Position numbers and translations under genes: made by a program
Shown here: positions 58,531-64,000 of the stretch, piece after piece
Layout of the letters: each line of letters begins with the position of its first letter
How positions within the stretch are numbered: the first letter of the stretch is position 1
DNA from: Monodelphis domestica
Lineage: Eukaryota > Chordata > Mammalia > Didelphimorphia > Didelphidae
NCBI RefSeq assembly: GCF_027887165.1
Contig: NC_077227.1
Location: 353,160,610-353,224,609 of the forward strand
Length of the DNA stretch: 64,000 nucleotides
Direction: 5' to 3'
Notes under the pieces: model-generated
Told to the model about the DNA's origin: nothing
Seen by the model: the letters and a program-made list of their open reading frames with translations, nothing else
The model's database searches: none

Positions 58531-61500
58531 CAACACCAAAACTGATACTGTCCAATGACTTGTGCATGATTTTTTTTGTCCCAAAGTTGAACGTAAACTA
58601 TTAAGAGATTGTTGGCAGTAGTGCTAAAGGTAGTATCAAGGTGGGCAGAGATGCACAAAGGAAATTCTAGCCTATGGAAGAAATTAAGATAGTTTGTGAC
58701 TTTCAAGCTTAGTCTTTAGGCACTTAATGGTAAACAAAAGCTGTGACTTAGTGATTTCAAAGGATAGAGTGCCTGCAACCATCCCACAGTTTTAGAATAA
58801 GGTGGTTTCCAATTTCCACGAAAGCAGAATGGAGATTACATTTCCATTTTCCTAGGTCCATATGAGAAATGAGAGAACAGTAGAGGCCCCATCAATCTAA
58901 GTGTTCATTGAAAAATCATCTTTGTATTGATTTAGAAACATGGGTCAGAACTGGTACCATCTCTACTCAGTTCAGTAAAGTCTGGGACAACAGGTTTTTG
59001 AGCAAGTATACCTTGGAATTCAGTTGCTTAGTGGATTCTGAACAGGAGTCCTATGCTCTTACCTCAAGTAAGAGAGAGTCCAATGATGAATAAGTTCTCA
59101 GGCACCTTGGCATTAGTGGAGGCTCTCATTTATCTGGAAACTCAATAGAAATGGAAAGCAATTCTGTGGTTGCAATGAATTAGAGCAGAGAAACTTTACA
59201 TTCAGGAAAATAGTTTCCTACTAGGACAAGGAATGAATAGACAAATGCAGTTCCCAGTAGATATGGGGTAACCACTCATGCTGGTCAATGACAATACTAT
59301 CTCTATCCTGGTTTGAGGGTAATAGAAGATTGCAACAAGACTTTAGTGACTCAGGGAAGACTAGCAGCAGGTTTTAGGGAAGAAAGTTTAGAGATGGGTT
59401 GGGGAAAGAGGTCTTTATATTAAAAAATACACACACACACATCTTTATTCCTTAAGTAGGGTAGTCATGGAGTAACAACTCTTACCAATCAAGTAGCCAT
59501 GACTATGATGTTAGTTTACACTAATGAACACATTCTCTGGCCTTTATTTGTCTCTTACTTGAATTTCAGACATGGCAATGAGTAATGATGTCACCTATAT
59601 TGCATTTAAGAGAAAAAAACATCTAGTATAATTTGAAAGGATTGAAAATTATCAACACAAGGAAAATATACTTGGTATTCCTGGGCATGAGCTAAGAGAG
59701 TCAGGTGAGCCCTCTTCTTTTGCTGTCTGTTAAGAAAAATGTAGATTCTCTTTGTCTTCTGTTCTTATCTACCTATTGCCATGATAAATCATTGATCTAG
59801 CACTGACTTACGTTGACAGGTTCCAAGTTGCAATAGTAGCAGTGAGGTTCACCGAGTTTGATACTTCAGGAAGATCTGAATTTATAATACTGAGCTGGCC
59901 TTTGACTTTTGTCTTTTTAAAGAGGGAAATAGCAAAGATGGGTGAGGATAGCACTTATCCCTGAAGAAAGACCCAACATTCATTCTATGGAAAAGAAAAA
60001 GAGGAACTTTGATGAATGAAAGAGGACATGTCTTTTGAGTTTCAATGATGGAAGGTAGGAAAGGAAAGAAACCTCATTTGAATTCATTTGAACCTCATTT
60101 GAAATAAGAGAGGTGACCTACAGGCTCTGTAATCTGTGTAGTTTTGAAGAGAGATAAGGATTAGCGCAGCAGTTTACTATGTACATGGATATTCTTTTAT
60201 TTGTACATTGGTTCTTTATAGGTCCCAAGTGAAAATGAGATTCACCAGAAGGAAGGGTTGTGTGATGCCCTCTGGAATGGAAACACAGTTATGAACTCAT
60301 TTTGCATTTTTTAGTTCAGTTAAATAAAATCTATCCTATGATGGATATCTCTTTAGCCAGAATATTTGCAGAAGATATCAAGAGAGCAAAACAAGCAAGC
60401 AAGATATGAATATGTCTAGTGTTTCCCTGGTTGGAGGCCCAGTCCAAAGAAATTTTATGAGAGAATCCTTCCCTGTTGTGCCTGCATTTGTTATTCTCAG
60501 AGCCAGGGTCTAATCAACCCACAGACTACCTAATATTTCTGAATATAAATATCATAAGAGGGAAAAATCAAAGTGAGAAACTCGTTATTACACAGAAGAG
60601 GGATATTGTTGAAATCATAGCAATAATTAAAACAGACAAATAAAATACACTTGAAACATGAAGTATGGATGGGAAATCAGTAGTTTAATTACAAGTGATT
60701 ATTCCTGGAAGAACAAAAGGGAATTGGTTTTATCAACTATTAGTGAAAATGGTGTTAAATGTTCAAGGAAAGGAGTTCATATTGCACATATGTGTTCCCA
60801 AATATGTGACCCATTAAAAACATGTGGTTAATTAAATTTTATTTTATCAATTTGCATTTGTTTGGATCTGTCTTTTATGCTCTCAGGATCCACAATTTAA
60901 TTGACTTGAGTACTTTCATCAGAAATGCAAACTGTAGCTCTCTACCCCTAAACAGATGGCCTTTGTGAGCTGTCCTGTATTGAAAAAGAATCATTGACCT
61001 GGTTGTTAGCCTGATGAAATGTCTGTCTTGTTTTTGAATATGCTGATTGCTCATTGTATAGAGGAGAACACTGAGCCCCTGAAAGAAAAGTGACTTGTAC
61101 ACTTGTACAGGGTCACACAATGAATTGAGAACAGGACCCAGCCTAGAATCCAGATAATCTGATTCACAGCCCTATTCTGAGAACCAAACCAATAGGCAAA
61201 AGGTCTGCTTTTGGCAGGCTATGTGGCTGGCTGATTGGCTATGTATACCAAAATAGTCAATTTACTGATTGGGCTGATGCTGTTAAGAATATAAGGAACT
61301 TGGAGTTCCAGTCATTGCACACAGAAAGTCACTCACCCTATTCACTGTGACTCTTTCAATTACTACTTATCTGTGGATTTCCTGGCCAATCTTGATTGCT
61401 TGGGCTCATTAATTTGGGTTTGTTTTGTTTGTATCTTAGCATACTAATAATGACTCTTCTGAAAATGCTTGCAGCCACAGACTGCTTTTTGGACATCTTG

Positions 61501-61597
61501 CTATTTTATTTTCCTTCCCCCATATACATTTAATTTTTAAAATATGCAGAATTGGAACATCAGGCATGGACACAACCTTAGAACACAGAACATAGAT
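58530..61597. other. Intergenic, 3 kb with few recognisable repeats
   Basis: The longest stretch of the window without a named repeat. There is a short (CA) run at 59.43 kb and the close repeat CCTCATTTGAATTCATTTGAACCTCATTTGAA at 60.07 kb. No exon, promoter or RNA gene is convincing. Confidence 0.35.
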
Positions 61598-61742
61598 GAT
61601 CACAGACTGATGTATTGGTTCCACGGCAGAAGTGTGGTAAGAGCTAGGCAATGGGAGTTAAGTGACTTGCTCGAGGTCTCACAGCTAGGAAATGTCTGAG
61701 GACAGATTTGAACCTGGGATCTACTGTCTCCAGGTCTTATTT
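61598..61742 (-). repeat. SINE1-type SINE, partial
   Basis: GTATTGGTTCCACGGCAGAAGTGTGGTAAGAGC ... GAGGACAGATTTGAACCTGGG. Both ends are missing. Confidence 0.82.
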
Positions 61743-62519
61743 TATTTCCAATAAACCACATCACTGCTGTAATAATTTCTTATTTAGCAACCAATTTCTT
61801 ATTTGTCAGGAGTACATCAGAAATAGCAACTATCCTCATTAATTTTCCTATTTTTTGAAGTTTGCCGTCATCATGAAGACAATTCACAGATACAAGATAT
61901 TCTACTTTTAGTAGAGGGAATGCTATCAGATACCAGAATAGCTATAGATTCCCATCATTGCTACATATTGCCTTTATACCATGTTTATGTTTGGTTTCTC
62001 AGATTCATTACCAGTTTTCTCTTTCTGCCTGAGTGGTCTGTAGTATATTTCCATTTCAACATCTCTTTTGTTTCTTCCACCATTAATCATTATTACATTG
62101 TTCTTCATCAACCTTTTCTCACATAGGCATAACCTCTTTATATAACTTGTTGATCTACCATTCTTTTTATTTAATTAGTTAAAAAAAAAACCAAAGTAAA
62201 CCCTTCTATACCTGCATTGCTCTTATGATTCACATCCTATGATTTATGAGTCCCAGTGTTAACTGTGATATTAAATTTACCTCCTGGTCTCGTTACTTAT
62301 GGAGAATGTGAAGTAGACTCAAGGAGCATTTCTCTTTACTCTAGTTTGGGATTCAACAATGAAATGTTCCTAAAGAAAACAGAAGTGAAGATTCAATGTG
62401 AAAAAAAAATCCGAAATGGAGTAGAGTATCTTGGCCCTTGTTTGGAAGTAGAGATAAATAACTAGATATTAGTTAGAATAAAAAGACAAAAGAAAGAAAA
62501 AAGGAAAAAAAATAGATAA

Positions 62520-62665
62520 ATCTTTCATTGAGCATTCATTATGTGCTAGGCACTAGGACAAGAACTGGGGATACAGATACAAAAGTGAGGAAGACAATCA
62601 CTGCCCTCAAGGAACTTACATTTTAGATAGCATATAGAGAGGAACTGAAAAGCAAAGCAGAAAAC
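62520..62665 (+). repeat. L2/CR1-type LINE fragment
   Basis: TGAGCATTCATTATGTGCTAGGCACTAGG ... GGGGATACAGATACAAAAGTGAGG ... CTGCCCTCAAGGAACTTACATTTTAG. Confidence 0.65.
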
Positions 62666-62667
62666 TT

Positions 62668-62885
62668 TTTTAGGTTTATAAAACACTTTACATATATTCC
62701 ATTTTATCTTTATAACCTTGTGAATTAGGGATTATTATTGTACCCATTTTAGAATGTAGAAACTGACATTGAAGGAGATCAAATAACTAGAGCCCCAGTT
62801 ATTAAGCCCCAGCTATAAGTATCTGAGGCGGGATTTGAACTTGGTTCTTCCTCACTCCAAGTCCAGTCCTTTAGACCCTATTTGA
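62668..62885 (-). repeat. MIR
   Basis: TTTTTTAGGTTTATAAAACACTTTACATATATTCC ... CCCATTTTAGAATGTAGAAACTGA ... GATTTGAACTTGGTTCTTCC. Confidence 0.75.
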
Positions 62886-62999
62886 GTGCCAGGTGATATG
62901 GCTGAACTCAAAGGGTAGCATGTTAACGGCTCCATTTCAAGTTGGAAAGAGGCCTTCAGTGGAGCACCCAGAGATTTATGCTTGTTTATGTTGTCTATA

Positions 63000-63635
63000 T
63001 GCTGTCTAGCATTTGAACATTGCCTCATTGATTACTCAGATAAAGGCTTAGATGATATACTTATCAAATCTGCAGATGATACAAAACTGAGAGAAATAGT
63101 TAACCCAGTAAATGACAGTCTGAATCCAAGAAAATATTGACAGATCAAAACATTAGGCTAAATCAAAGAAGATTAAATTTTATAGGAACAAATATTATCT
63201 TATGATTAAATATAAAAAATAAACTTCACAAGTAAAAGAATGGAGAGAAATGATTAGGCAGTGGTTGATCAGGAAATAATTTGGGGGTTTTAGTAGCTTG
63301 CAAGCTCAAAATGAGTCAGCAGTTTGATGTGGAAGCCAAGAAAGAGTACTAATTTAATTTAGGGCTGCATTAAGGTAAGGGAGAGCTTCCAGCAATAAGG
63401 GGGTGAGAGTGACACACTATGCCCTCATTCAAATCTCATCTTAGGTATTATATTCAATTCTGGACATCAAAATTTCAGAAAGACATATGGATAAGTTAGA
63501 GAGTATCTATAGGAGAGCAAACAGAATAGGAAAGAGCCTGAAATCTATGCCATATGACGAGTGGTAAAGAAACTGGGCATGTTTAGCCTGGAAAAAGAAC
63601 AGAATCAGGAAGAACCTAAAAGTTCAAGTGTTTGA
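63000..63635 (+). repeat. CR1/L3-type LINE fragment with reverse-transcriptase ADD motif
   Basis: 63063-63092 reads I-K-S-A-D-D-T-K-L-R, the position of the RT catalytic motif (F/Y-A-D-D) followed by TKL as in CR1/L3. Downstream, TATTATATTCAATTCTGGACATC, AGAGAGTATCTATAGGAGAGCAAACAG and GGGCATGTTTAGCCTGGAAAAAG keep the CR1 order to the 3' end. Several indels are present. The Ser in place of F/Y is probably decay. Confidence 0.72.
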
Positions 63636-63644
63636 ACTAGTGTC

Positions 63645-63790
63645 ACTAATGTGACCCTGGGCAAATCACTTAACTCCAATTGCCTCGGTTTCCTGTTCAA
63701 TAAAATGAGCTAAAGAAGCAAATAGCAAAACACTCCAGTATCTTTGCCACAAAAACTCCAAAGTGGGTCACAAAGAATCAGACATAGGAC
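63645..63790 (+). repeat. Mar1-type CORE-SINE, 5' part missing
   Basis: TGTGACCCTGGGCAAATCACTTAACTCC ... CAGTATCTTTGCCACAAAAACTCC ... GTCACAAAGAATCAGACATAGG. Confidence 0.84.
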
Positions 63791-63870
63791 AAGATTGATC
63801 CTCTCTATCTTATCAGTATCTTCTTTTGAAGTGTGATACTCAGAATTGAATATAAATGAAGTCAGATTGT

Positions 63871-64000
63871 TGTGGGAGGCTTGAGGTGAACCCTCAGGGT
63901 TCAGGAAGGTTAGTTACCCTTTGCAAGGATGCAAGACTACAAAACTTAGCTTAAAAATAAAAAGAGAAATTTATTAATTTAGAATGTAATGTTGAATCTG
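63871..64000 (-). other. Possible LTR edge at the right end of the window
   Basis: TGTTGTGGGAGGCTTGAGG followed by AAAAATAAAAAGAGAAATTTATTAATTTAG resembles the AT-rich polyadenylation part of the LTRs above. It is too short to decide. Confidence 0.2.

Overview
The window is vertebrate nuclear DNA: AT-rich, intron-bearing, with one real gene and a dense load of interspersed repeats. The repeat set points to a marsupial, most likely a didelphid opossum such as Monodelphis. It includes a tRNA-derived SINE of the opossum SINE1 type, Mar1-type CORE-SINEs with a BovB/RTE-like tail and AAC repeats, MIR, L2/CR1/L3 remnants, marsupial-type L1 and a hAT element. The species call rests on repeat recognition by eye, not on a database search. 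|| The only protein gene I can support is NMUR2 (neuromedin U receptor 2, a class A GPCR) on the minus strand. Three coding exons are present: exon 1 (20889-21620, start codon to TM5), exon 2 (13574-13658, third intracellular loop) and exon 3 (6704-6829, TM6 to the start of TM7). All have canonical GT/AG sites and compatible phases (0, 1, 1). The last exon (TM7 with NPxxY, and the C-tail) is not seen and should lie left of base 1. Bases 1-6703 are therefore intron 3, 6830-13573 intron 2 and 13659-20888 intron 1. || From about 22.1 kb to 64 kb there is no recognisable gene. This fits the gene-poor region upstream of human NMUR2 (towards GRIA1). The stretch holds long microsatellites, a U6 snRNA pseudogene joined to a CpG-rich block (36.5-37.2 kb), a nested stack of retroelements (48-55 kb), a probable L1 3' transduction (57.4-57.9 kb) and a CR1/L3 remnant that still shows an ADD motif (63.0-63.6 kb). 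|| The best leads for something new are: two related LTR elements 40 kb apart (8.7-12.5 and 48.15-52.6 kb) that share an internal region with no visible gag or pol; the U6-CpG-block fusion; an L1 5' UTR made of two ~167-bp tandem units; a target site used twice by retroelements; and the long polypurine tracts just upstream of the NMUR2 start codon.
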